From CAYYMH01 sp964472785 (GTDB lineage Bacteria; Zhuqueibacterota; Zhuqueibacteria; Thermofontimicrobiales; Thermofontimicrobiaceae), in contig CAYYMH010000030.1 of the NCBI GenBank assembly GCA_964472785.1, positions 1-48,429 on the forward strand: 48,429 nt of DNA, read 5' to 3'. The position numbers and the translations under genes were made by a program. Positions within the stretch are counted from its first letter, which is position 1. Each line of letters begins with the position of its first letter. Shown here one piece after another: positions 1 through 7,569 of the stretch. The notes below the pieces were generated by a model, which saw only the letters and a program-made list of their open reading frames with translations, had not been told where the DNA came from and did not search any database.

Positions 1-821
1 AATTGCTGAATGCAGCAGCGCAATGGTTGAAGTCAAAAGGAATGGACTCAATGCGCGGACCGCAAAATCTACCGGTCAATGAAGCCACGCCCGGATTGTT
101 AACCGAGGGATTTGATTCCCGACCGGTTATGTATTACCATTATAACAAACCTTATTATAAAAAGCTGATTCGAGGAGCCGGATTTGAAGAAATCAAACGT
201 GTGAAATCCTGGGAAGTATCGGTGATGAATCCGATGGAAGAGAAATTAGATCGCGTATCACAATTGGTCATCAAAAGATATGGCGTAAAATTCGAAACCT
301 GGGGCGATCGATCACTTAAAGTTCGTAAGCAGGAAATGTTCGACATCTACAACGACGCCTGGAACGATAATTTCGGTTTTGTCCCGTTCACTAAAGAGGA
401 ATTCGATTCCATCATTGATGACATGACGCTGATCATGGACAAAAGACTGTTTATGTTTCTTTACATCGATGGCAAGGCAGCAGCATTTTTTGGTGGTGTG
501 CCCAACATTACCGAGCGGATGCAACCCATCAAAGGGTGCAGAAGATGCGAGCTTTTGCGGGCTGCGAAGATGCTGCTGACCAAAGCTAAAGTCACAGGCT
601 TCCGGCTGGGTTACCTCGGTGTGAAGAAAAAATACCGGAATCTGGGATTGCCCGCGGTCATGCTGTGGCGCGAAAAGCAAATTACCCAATCCATCAAGAA
701 ATATAAATACTGCGATATTGGCTGGGTGCTGGAAGATAATGTGCTGGTGACGCGGTTGGTAGAAATGATGTCTGCGAAAGATTCGAAAACTTATACCATT
801 TTTGAAAAAAAGATTGAATAA
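1..821 (+). CDS. YghO-like GNAT-fold acetyltransferase (5' truncated)
   Basis: The reading frame is open from the left edge (first full codon at position 3) to a TAA at 819-821, so the gene begins outside the window. The first visible residues, with the Asn-Ala-Ala-Ala segment followed by MRGPQNLPVNE and EGFDSRPVMYYHYNKPYY, match what I know of the conserved core of the E. coli YghO family, whose members are about 380 residues. Roughly the first 110 residues would then be missing. The C-terminal half looks like a GNAT acyl-CoA-binding fold (LGYLGVKKKYRNLGLPAVMLWR). The substrate is unknown in this family. A strong palindromic terminator lies about 60 bp downstream. Family assignment is by recognition, function is not established. 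Confidence 0.75.
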   Translation, partial: LLNAAAQWLKSKGMDSMRGPQNLPVNEATPGLLTEGFDSRPVMYYHYNKPYYKKLIRGAGFEEIKRVKSWEVSVMNPMEEKLDRVSQLVIKRYGVKFETWGDRSLKVRKQEMFDIYNDAWNDNFGFVPFTKEEFDSIIDDMTLIMDKRLFMFLYIDGKAAAFFGGVPNITERMQPIKGCRRCELLRAAKMLLTKAKVTGFRLGYLGVKKKYRNLGLPAVMLWREKQITQSIKKYKYCDIGWVLEDNVLVTRLVEMMSAKDSKTYTIFEKKIE

Positions 822-877
822 TGTAGAATTTGTAAAATCAATAATCAGTTGGATCGTTGTTTTTTTATATTTAGACC

Positions 878-916
878 GTAGGGGATGCACATGTGCATCC
901 CCTACTATTTTTTCTG
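878..916 (+). terminator. perfect palindrome plus T-run, terminator after the acetyltransferase gene
   Basis: GTAGGGGATGCACA at 878-891 pairs perfectly with TGTGCATCCCCTAC at 892-905 (28-bp perfect palindrome), followed by TATTTTTTC. This is a textbook intrinsic terminator for the plus-strand gene ending at 821. Short GTAGGGG...CCCCTAC palindromes are also a frequent dispersed-repeat shape in environmental bacterial genomes, so it may be a repeat co-opted as a terminator. Confidence 0.7.
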
Positions 917-1107
917 AGGCTGATATTCTCTTCTGTTCATTCATATCTGTTAATCAGAAGAATTAAAAAAGCTGGACGCATCCTTACTTGAAATATTCTT
1001 TTGCCTCGAAGGCTCAACGTTTTAAAAACCAATTTGTTACTACTTACTTTTTTCTTCGTATCTTGGAACCCTGGAGGCAAGTATTTATGAATAATAAACA
1101 AAAAAGA

Positions 1108-1401
1108 TCAATCAACCATCATCTTAAATTGATTCAGATAATCTTTTCCTAATTTTAAAAATGCATCCGAAACATGATAGAAATTTCGTTCGCAGCTTTG
1201 CCGGGCTAAAGCCAGCATTTTTTCTGTCTGTGTGAAATAGAAACTAAACTCGTCAGAAACCGGCTGATTCAGTTTAATAATGAGTTCAAAAATTGCTGCT
1301 TCGAAACGCCTGATTTTTTCCTGAAGCGACTTTTTCTGACTGTGATCGCCCGATGAAAACCGGATCAAGTTATCCTGTGTTGTTGTTATTTCATTTTCCA
1401 T
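1108..1401 (-). CDS. hypothetical small helical protein
   Basis: I do not recognise this protein. It has about 97 residues when started at the ATG at 1399-1401. A TTG ten codons upstream (1429-1431) would add MDTSSIETTT and cannot be excluded, because neither start has a clear ribosome binding site. The product is polar and mostly predicted helical (QKKSLQEKIRRFEAAIFELI, then LARQSCERNFYHVSDAFLKL), with no signal peptide. It lies 54 bp (24 bp from the TTG) downstream of the secreted helical protein gene at 1456-2508 on the same strand, so the two are probably co-transcribed and may act together. Confidence 0.6.
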   Translation of the reverse strand: MENEITTTQDNLIRFSSGDHSQKKSLQEKIRRFEAAIFELIIKLNQPVSDEFSFYFTQTEKMLALARQSCERNFYHVSDAFLKLGKDYLNQFKMMVD

Positions 1402-1455
1402 GGTCGTCGTCTCTATTGATGAAGTGTCCAAATGTTTTCTCGGTTATAATTTTCA

Positions 1456-2508
1456 TTACCTTCCTGGGTCACCATCGAAATCCGGATTCTTTGATTTGCG
1501 AATAATTCTGTCGATCAAATCACGCGCCAACTGCGTTTTAATTAATGCCTCTTCGTATTTGCTTTCATCCAGGTCTTTATGGGCATTCTGTTGCAATTGT
1601 TTGATCCGTTCGAATAAAATATTGTTTTCATTTTCAGGATCAGATAACTTAAATTTTTGCTCAGCATTGTCAATTAATTCATCCAGCAGCGTCATCTCTT
1701 CAAAAGCTCTCAGTTCAGCTTTGTCCGCTTTTCCCTGAGCTAAATTCAGAGCACGCAATAATAGCCGGGTTGATTGGTGGTAATAATCAATCGCCTGGCT
1801 GTGTTGTCCGTTTAGTTTGGCTTCCTCTGCTTTTTTTGCCAGTTCCAGCGCCCGGTTTTTTATTCTTTTGACAGTCTGATTTTGGCTCTCTTCGATCACA
1901 TCTTTGTTTTTTGAATAAAATTGATCAAAGCGGTATGCCTCATCAGTTGCCTGTTGCCCCACCGATTTATCACTGTCACGTGCCAGATCAATAGATTTTT
2001 TGACGAGAAAATTAGCGCGATTGTAGTGAAACATGCTTTTTTTTAATTCACTATTTCGGGCGGTTTCAATCGCAAGTGACTTGTTTTTTTTGCCTCGTTC
2101 TAAAAACCCGGCTGCTTCTGCGTTCGAGCTTTTCGGCACAATGTCGTCTGCTTTCTCGATTAATTGATTAAGCTGCTTCATTCTTCTTTTAAACGGTTCC
2201 CGAAAAAGAATCTTTAACGCCTGATTCACTTCTTGATCTGCCCGCTTCAAAAGTTGATTCGCAATGATCGGACGTCGGTTCCGCATCTGCCTGCCTGCTC
2301 TCCGTAGCGAGATTTCGGCACTTGTTAACAGGTCTTCTACTTGCCTATCTTTAACGGTTGATTGAATATCACGGGCAAATTCAAGCCGATTCCTGATTTC
2401 CCGAAATTTATGAGGCATGGTCTGCCGTCTTTGCGTGTGCCCCTGCGCTGATAAAATGACGATAATTAAAATAGTTAACAGAGAATATGTAAATAACTTG
2501 TTATTCAT
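1456..2508 (-). CDS. secreted alpha-helical protein of unknown function
   Basis: This 350-residue protein has an N-terminal signal peptide: a hydrophobic stretch at about residues 7-21 followed by a likely cleavage site near GHTQ. The rest is strongly charged and helical, with repeated segments of the type LLTSAEISLRRAGRQM and LLKRADQEVNQALKIL that resemble degenerate TPR or helical-hairpin repeats. It probably works in the periplasm as a structural or scaffolding protein, but no family is recognised. The ATG at 2508 is preceded by GAGAGAAATCC, an acceptable ribosome binding site. The downstream gene at 1108-1401 follows closely on the same strand. Confidence 0.7.
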   Translation of the reverse strand: MNNKLFTYSLLTILIIVILSAQGHTQRRQTMPHKFREIRNRLEFARDIQSTVKDRQVEDLLTSAEISLRRAGRQMRNRRPIIANQLLKRADQEVNQALKILFREPFKRRMKQLNQLIEKADDIVPKSSNAEAAGFLERGKKNKSLAIETARNSELKKSMFHYNRANFLVKKSIDLARDSDKSVGQQATDEAYRFDQFYSKNKDVIEESQNQTVKRIKNRALELAKKAEEAKLNGQHSQAIDYYHQSTRLLLRALNLAQGKADKAELRAFEEMTLLDELIDNAEQKFKLSDPENENNILFERIKQLQQNAHKDLDESKYEEALIKTQLARDLIDRIIRKSKNPDFDGDPGR

Positions 2509-2719
2509 GGATTTCTCTCAATTAAGGTATTTTGTTATGGATTAATAATCAATCAAAAAGTGTTCCGACAATTACCTAAAAGTAGTCAAATTTTAATGGC
2601 AAAATAAACAATAAGTTAAAACAAAAGCAAATATCTGATAAACTTGTAAATCTCAATTTGACAATCATCTGTCCCGATTGGTACAGCCGATACGAACGAT
2701 ACGGTTCAGAAATAAAAGT

Positions 2720-4933
2720 TTATTTATGATCAATCACCCGAATCTGTCCGCTTCCTTTTTGAACAATTCTCCCGATTTCTGCTGCTTCAACAATGCCTCT
2801 TTGATGTAATCGTTGCAACATGTCATCTTTTTTATTTTCAGCAACAACAATGATCAATCCGCCGGAGGTTTGCGCATCACACAGCAAAATTTTATCAATC
2901 TCGGAAATATTCTCATCCCAATCTACAAAAGGGCTGACATATTCAACATTCGCCAGAGTCCCGCCCGGTGCGATTCCGGCGCCTGCTAATTCACGCGCTT
3001 CGTCTAAAATTGGTACCTGATCCGCATAGATTTCGGCTGTCACGCCACTGCTCACAGTAATTTCTTTCAAATGACCCAGCAAACCGAATCCGGTGACGTC
3101 AGTGCAGGCATGTACCTCAAGCTGTTGCATTTCTTCGGCTGCCTCACGGTTTAAGCGGCTCATCAATGCAATGGCTTTATCTTTTGTGGCTTCATCCACC
3201 AGCCCGCGTTTGATACCGGTCGTAATCAGTCCCAGTCCGATGGGTTTTGTCAGAATCAATACATCACCCAATTGCGCGAAACTGTTCATCAATATTTTTT
3301 TGGGATCAACCAAGCCGGTGACTGCCAGACCGAATTTTGGTTCCGAATCCTCGACCGTGTGTCCGCCCAAAATTGAAATACCAGCTTCTTCGGCTTTATC
3401 GCGCGCACCTTTCAGAATCTGTTTCAGCACCTCCAGTGGCAACCGCTTCTCCGGGAACCCGACAATATTTAATGCGAACAGCGGTTTGCCACCCATCGCG
3501 TAAATGTCGCTCAGCGAATTAGCAGCGGAAATAGCGCCAAAGTGATATGGCTCATCCACAATCGGTGTGAAAAAATCCACTGTCTGAACCAATGCTTCCC
3601 GGTCATTGAGCTTATAAACTGCGGCGTCATCCGCCGTGTTCGTACCGACAAGAATATTAGGATCTGTTGGTAGTGGAAACTCCGATAAAATTTGCTCCAG
3701 ATTTTGAGGTCTCAATTTGCAGGCACAACCCAGTCCGTGCGTGTAATGGGTGAGCTTGATTTCTTTATCAGAAAAGAAAACCGGAATAGTTTCGTCTTCA
3801 GTGGGACGGAGTCGCTTAACGGCGTCGGTTATCGATTTAACTGCCTGGTCGATTTGTTCCTCTGTGTTTAATCGTCCCGTGGAAAATCGAATCGTGCCCA
3901 GCGCATTTTCCAGCGGCACGTTCATGGCGATCAGCACTTCAGAGGGTTCGGCAACGTCCGTGTGACAAGCGGCGCCGGGTGATGCTGCAACATCGGAAAG
4001 TTCGTCCAGTAGCGTGTTGGCGTCGATTTGAGGCAGTGAAACGCTCAGTGTGTTCGGCAGTCTCTGTTCCGTGTGCCCGTTCAGAACAACATCCGGCACT
4101 TCTTTTTTCAATCCGTCCCACAAACGATCGCGCAATGTTTTCATGTGGTGATAGTTTTGATCAAAATCCCGTTTCGCGATTTCGCAGGCTTTTCCCAGAC
4201 CAACAATTTCCAGCACATTCTCAGTTCCGGCGCGTCGTCCGGACTCATGATCCGCGCCGATCATGAACGGTTGGATTTTCAAACCACGGCGGATGTAGAG
4301 CGCACCAATCCCTTTGGGCGCATATAATTTATGTCCGGCGACTGACAGCAGATCAACGCCAAGTTCGCGAACATCAGTCGGGATTTTTCCGACAGATTGA
4401 GCCGCATCGGTATGAAACAAAATGTGGTGCTTTTTAGCAATTTCAGCAATTTCTCTGATGGGTTGAATGGTGCCTACTTCATTATTGGCGTGCATAATCG
4501 TAATGAGGATTGTTCCTGATTGGATTGCATTTTCCAGATCAACAATTCGGACCATGCCGTATTTATCGACTGGCAAATAAGTGACTGAGTGACCGTGATT
4601 TTCCAAATATTTGCACACATTTCTCACCGCGGGATGTTCAACCTGGGAGGTGATAATATGATTTCCCTGTTCTTTCTTTGCTTCTGCCACACCACGAATC
4701 GCGTAATTATTTGATTCGGTGCCGCCGCTGGTGAAAATAATCTCATCAGGCTGACAACCCAATAATTCAGCCACCTGTTGTCTTGCAACATTAATTGCTT
4801 TTTTAGTCTGTATTCCATAATAATGTGTACTGGATGGATTACCAAAGTTATTTTTTAAGAACGGAATCATCGAATCCGTAACTTCATCGATAATTGGCGT
4901 TGTCGCATTGTGATCGAGATAAATGGGTTTCAT
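2720..4933 (-). CDS. selD: bifunctional cysteine desulfurase / selenide, water dikinase (NifS-SelD fusion)
   Basis: This 737-residue protein has two complete enzymes. Residues 1-375 are a class V aminotransferase-fold cysteine desulfurase: the PLP lysine is K202 in SVAGHKLYAPKG, and the catalytic loop cysteine is C323 in SPGAACHTDVAEPS. Residues 385-737 are SelD: the HGLGCACK signature at 399-406 carries the catalytic Cys at 403 and Lys at 406, followed by ATP-binding glycine and aspartate motifs (DDAAV, GGHTVED, DVTGFGLLGH). The desulfurase would release selenium from selenocysteine and pass it to SelD, which makes selenophosphate for selenocysteine tRNA or 2-selenouridine. Such fusions are known in several phyla. 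The Sec/Cys position is Cys here, so no UGA recoding is needed. A good promoter lies 40-70 bp upstream. Confidence 0.93.
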   Translation of the reverse strand: MKPIYLDHNATTPIIDEVTDSMIPFLKNNFGNPSSTHYYGIQTKKAINVARQQVAELLGCQPDEIIFTSGGTESNNYAIRGVAEAKKEQGNHIITSQVEHPAVRNVCKYLENHGHSVTYLPVDKYGMVRIVDLENAIQSGTILITIMHANNEVGTIQPIREIAEIAKKHHILFHTDAAQSVGKIPTDVRELGVDLLSVAGHKLYAPKGIGALYIRRGLKIQPFMIGADHESGRRAGTENVLEIVGLGKACEIAKRDFDQNYHHMKTLRDRLWDGLKKEVPDVVLNGHTEQRLPNTLSVSLPQIDANTLLDELSDVAASPGAACHTDVAEPSEVLIAMNVPLENALGTIRFSTGRLNTEEQIDQAVKSITDAVKRLRPTEDETIPVFFSDKEIKLTHYTHGLGCACKLRPQNLEQILSEFPLPTDPNILVGTNTADDAAVYKLNDREALVQTVDFFTPIVDEPYHFGAISAANSLSDIYAMGGKPLFALNIVGFPEKRLPLEVLKQILKGARDKAEEAGISILGGHTVEDSEPKFGLAVTGLVDPKKILMNSFAQLGDVLILTKPIGLGLITTGIKRGLVDEATKDKAIALMSRLNREAAEEMQQLEVHACTDVTGFGLLGHLKEITVSSGVTAEIYADQVPILDEARELAGAGIAPGGTLANVEYVSPFVDWDENISEIDKILLCDAQTSGGLIIVVAENKKDDMLQRLHQRGIVEAAEIGRIVQKGSGQIRVIDHK

Positions 4934-4973
4934 GTGAGCGCTTTCATTTTATATGATGATTTGTGTTTTTGAA

Positions 4974-5002
4974 AATATATTTAATTCAGTCTAAAATGTC
5001 AA
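4974..5002 (-). promoter_or_regulatory. promoter of the NifS-SelD gene
   Basis: Read on the minus strand: TTGACA at 5002-4997, a 17-bp spacer, and TATATT at 4979-4974. This is close to the sigma-70 consensus and sits about 40 bp upstream of the ATG at 4933. Confidence 0.7.
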
Positions 5003-5095
5003 GTGAAGAATTTTTTAGCGGAATAAAAATACTCTATCGTTGACAATTGGATTAGGCAGTGCGGCGAGCATAAAAATTACTTGCAGATGATGGAT

Positions 5096-5125
5096 TTGTT
5101 TGTTATTTTTAGCGTTGAATATAAT
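5096..5125 (+). promoter_or_regulatory. possible promoter of the methyltransferase gene
   Basis: TATAAT at 5120-5125 is a perfect -10 box; the best -35 is TTGTTT at 5096-5101 with an 18-bp spacer. It lies 26 bp upstream of the start codon. The -35 is weak. Confidence 0.4.
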
Positions 5126-5150
5126 ATGATTTTTAAGTTTAGGGATAATG

Positions 5151-5882
5151 ATGGTGCGATTAAAACTCTACACCGATCTGGCTGAAATCTATAATCAACT
5201 TTACGAATCGCTTTTTGATTACAAAAGAGATGCTGATTTTCTGGACGGCATTTTGAAAAGTTACAACATCAAAGAGCTCGTGGATCTTGGTTGTGGCAGC
5301 GGACATTTGACGAAACTATTAGCAGAAATGGGATACCATGTCATCGGAGTAGATTTGTACGAAACAATGCTGAAAATTGCCCGAAAACGATTGCCGAATA
5401 TAAAATTCGAACAACAGGACATGCGCAGCTTGAATCTTAATCGGCAGGTTGATTGTATCATTGCGCTGGGTCGAACGTTTACACACATGATTACCAATGA
5501 CGATGTTGAGCAGTGTTTGATCTCGGTCGCAGGAAATCTCAAATCCGGAGGAATATTTGTATTTGATAATTTCGATGCGGCATTTTTTGTCAAAAGTTTT
5601 CAGGAAAACAAGGAAATCATTCACGAATTGAATAAAACCGACAAAAAGATAAAGCGAATTTCAAAAAATACCTGGCACCTGAAACATGGTGTTACTTTTA
5701 ACTGGAATGCAGAATATATTATTGAGAGACAGGATGAAACGGAAAAATATAGAGATAAAACCGTATTGAGAACCTTTTTTCGTGAAGAATTGGAATTTTT
5801 TCTAAACCGTGCCGGAATAAAGCTTATTGAAATATTTGATGACGACGCGTATTTTACGATGTTAGCTCAAAAAATAAATTGA
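5151..5882 (+). CDS. class I SAM-dependent methyltransferase
   Basis: This is a soluble protein of about 243 residues with the Rossmann-type methyltransferase motif I, ELVDLGCGSGHLTKLL, near residues 42-57, an acidic motif II (VIGVDLYETML) and motif-III-like QQDMRSLNL. It belongs to the broad methyltransferase 11/25 group, for which substrate cannot be deduced. Two ATGs occur in tandem at 5148 and 5151; AGGG at 5141-5144 is spaced correctly for the second, which I chose. The gene stands alone between the divergent NifS-SelD gene and the radical SAM gene, 116 bp upstream of the latter. Confidence 0.85.
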   Translation: MVRLKLYTDLAEIYNQLYESLFDYKRDADFLDGILKSYNIKELVDLGCGSGHLTKLLAEMGYHVIGVDLYETMLKIARKRLPNIKFEQQDMRSLNLNRQVDCIIALGRTFTHMITNDDVEQCLISVAGNLKSGGIFVFDNFDAAFFVKSFQENKEIIHELNKTDKKIKRISKNTWHLKHGVTFNWNAEYIIERQDETEKYRDKTVLRTFFREELEFFLNRAGIKLIEIFDDDAYFTMLAQKIN

Positions 5883-5998
5883 AAAGGTAATTATGATTTA
5901 CTTTAATCACCAATTAGAGCCGACATAAAAAACAAAATTATTGATCCGGCATAGAAATGTAATTAAATACAAATATAAACAGAAGGTGCACAAACGCA

Positions 5999-7138
5999 AT
6001 GAATATCAAAGAGATTGAAGCGAAGTCGATTCTCCGTAAATATAAAAAAATCGACTCCTGGTTTATTGCGCCCTATTGCATGAATTTATACCGGGGATGC
6101 ACTCACAATTGTGTGTATTGTGACGGGCGCGCTGAAAAATATCAGACCGAAGATGACTTCGGTAATAACGTGGCAGTCAAAACCAATGCCATCGAAGTTC
6201 TCCGCCGGGAACTGGATCCCAGCCGAAAGCGGAAGCCGATGAGGGGGGGATTTATCGGAATTGGCGGGGGTGTAGGTGATAGCTATCAACCGGTTGAGGA
6301 GCGTTATCAACTTACGCGGCAAACACTTGAACTAATTTATCAGTTTAGTTTTCCTGTTTTCGTATTGACAAAATCAACGTTAGTGGAACGGGACATCGAC
6401 ATTTTGAAAAAAATAAACGATCAAAAGCGAGCGATCATCAGTTTCAGCTTCTCATCAGCAGATGATGAAGTAAGCTCTATTTTTGAACCCGGGGTTCCGC
6501 CACCGAGTCAGCGACTTGAATTGATGAAAAAACTGAAATCAGCCGGTTTCCCGATCGGCATGTATTTATTGCCCGTGATTCCCTTTATTACTGACACCGA
6601 AGAGATGATAAAAAAAACCATCGAAAGCGCTAAAATGGTCGGCGTTGATTTCATTGTTTTCGGTGGTATGACGCTAAAACATGGCAAACAGAAACGCTAT
6701 TTTTTTGATGTACTGAACCAACATTATCCGCATTTAGCCACGGATTATCAAACCATTTATCAGGACAGCCCGTGGGGTTCTCCCACTGAAGAATACAGCC
6801 AATCGATTCACGAAACATTTTACCATCTGATCAAGCACTACAAAATTCCACCGAGGATTCCTTTCCGTCTTTATCACGATCTTTTAAATGAAGATGATCT
6901 GGTGATCGTTTTGTTAGAGCATATCGACTACATGCTCAAACTGATGGGACGTACTTCACCGTATAGCTATGCAGCGTATTCGGTATCCCAATTAAAGCAA
7001 CCGCTTTCCGATTTAAAGACAGATTTGAAAAAGTTAAAGGGAGTCGGACCGACTACGGAACGCATCATATTGGAAATTTTGAAAACTGGTAGATCAAGCT
7101 ATTATGACAAGTTATATTCAGAAATGATGAATCGATAA
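5999..7138 (+). CDS. SPL-like radical SAM protein with C-terminal helix-hairpin-helix
   Basis: This 379-residue protein has a radical SAM CX3CX2C cluster at C34, C38 and C41 (YRGCTHNCVYC), with the surrounding YRGC and IAPY context typical of the spore-photoproduct-lyase-like family. A TIM-barrel-like core runs to about residue 330. The last 40 residues contain a helix-hairpin-helix element (LKKLKGVGPTTERIILEIL), a non-sequence-specific DNA-binding fold. Spore photoproduct lyase itself repairs UV thymine dimers in endospores; homologues in non-sporulating bacteria are mostly uncharacterised. The DNA-binding tail and the photolyase locus about 400 bp downstream on the opposite strand point to nucleic acid repair or modification, which is inference. 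AAGGTG precedes the ATG by about 11 bp. Confidence 0.85.
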   Translation: MNIKEIEAKSILRKYKKIDSWFIAPYCMNLYRGCTHNCVYCDGRAEKYQTEDDFGNNVAVKTNAIEVLRRELDPSRKRKPMRGGFIGIGGGVGDSYQPVEERYQLTRQTLELIYQFSFPVFVLTKSTLVERDIDILKKINDQKRAIISFSFSSADDEVSSIFEPGVPPPSQRLELMKKLKSAGFPIGMYLLPVIPFITDTEEMIKKTIESAKMVGVDFIVFGGMTLKHGKQKRYFFDVLNQHYPHLATDYQTIYQDSPWGSPTEEYSQSIHETFYHLIKHYKIPPRIPFRLYHDLLNEDDLVIVLLEHIDYMLKLMGRTSPYSYAAYSVSQLKQPLSDLKTDLKKLKGVGPTTERIILEILKTGRSSYYDKLYSEMMNR

Positions 7139-7173
7139 ACGATAGTTTCGATTTTGTTAAACAAGACTAATGA

Positions 7174-7473
7174 TCAAGAATCCGAGGGCGCATCATTTAC
7201 TGTATGTTTTAATTCCTGATCAATCCGCTCTTTCAAAAATATTTTTATCAACGATTGATAGGGAACATCCCTTTTGTTGGCGATCATCTTTATCTCGTCT
7301 AACATGAATTCCGGAAGTCGTAATGATATAGTTTTGGTTGATGGTTTTAATTTTGAAAAAGTCGCCTTTTCTGATTTTTTCCAGTCAATGTATTCAGTCG
7401 AATCATGGTCTGCCCAGAATGCCCTTTCTTCTTCCTCATTTTTGAATTTAGGTATTTTCTTTGAATTTCTCAT
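7174..7473 (-). CDS. CopG/BrnA-type antitoxin, apparently without toxin
   Basis: This 99-residue protein has an N-terminal acidic segment EEEERAFWADHDSTEYIDW typical of the CopG-antitoxin (PF12441-like) family, then a ribbon-helix-helix DNA-binding segment (TKTISLRLPEFMLDEIKMIA, continuing to residue 84). In known modules the protein represses its own operon and neutralises a BrnT-like RNase toxin encoded immediately upstream. Here the upstream space (7474-7569, 96 bp) is too small for a toxin, and the photolyase gene begins beyond it, so this looks like an orphan antitoxin or a solitary regulator. Spacing to the photolyase stop codon is short enough for read-through transcription from that operon. 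Confidence 0.75.
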   Translation of the reverse strand: MRNSKKIPKFKNEEEERAFWADHDSTEYIDWKKSEKATFSKLKPSTKTISLRLPEFMLDEIKMIANKRDVPYQSLIKIFLKERIDQELKHTVNDAPSDS

Positions 7474-7569
7474 AATATATTTCTCTTTCCCTTTGATTCA
7501 TATCCCTCGCTGAAAACATGAGATTTTCCATTTTTCATTTTATTTGAGCTATTTTAATCTCAGATGAAA

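Noticed and set aside
1087..1152. 21-codon plus-strand frame (MNNKQKRSINHH) preceded by GGAGG
   Set aside because: It is very short, overlaps the end of the minus-strand gene at 1108 and ends within it; the ribosome binding site match can be chance.
1400..1738. Other-strand frames inside known genes (for example 1400-1738 plus, 7564-8310 plus, 3093-3503 plus, 312-944 minus)
   Set aside because: They lie opposite well-supported genes, lack ribosome binding sites and have compositions expected of complementary-strand shadows.
7474..7569. BrnT-type toxin gene partner of the antitoxin
   Set aside because: The space is only 96 bp and encodes no toxin-like fragment in any frame.
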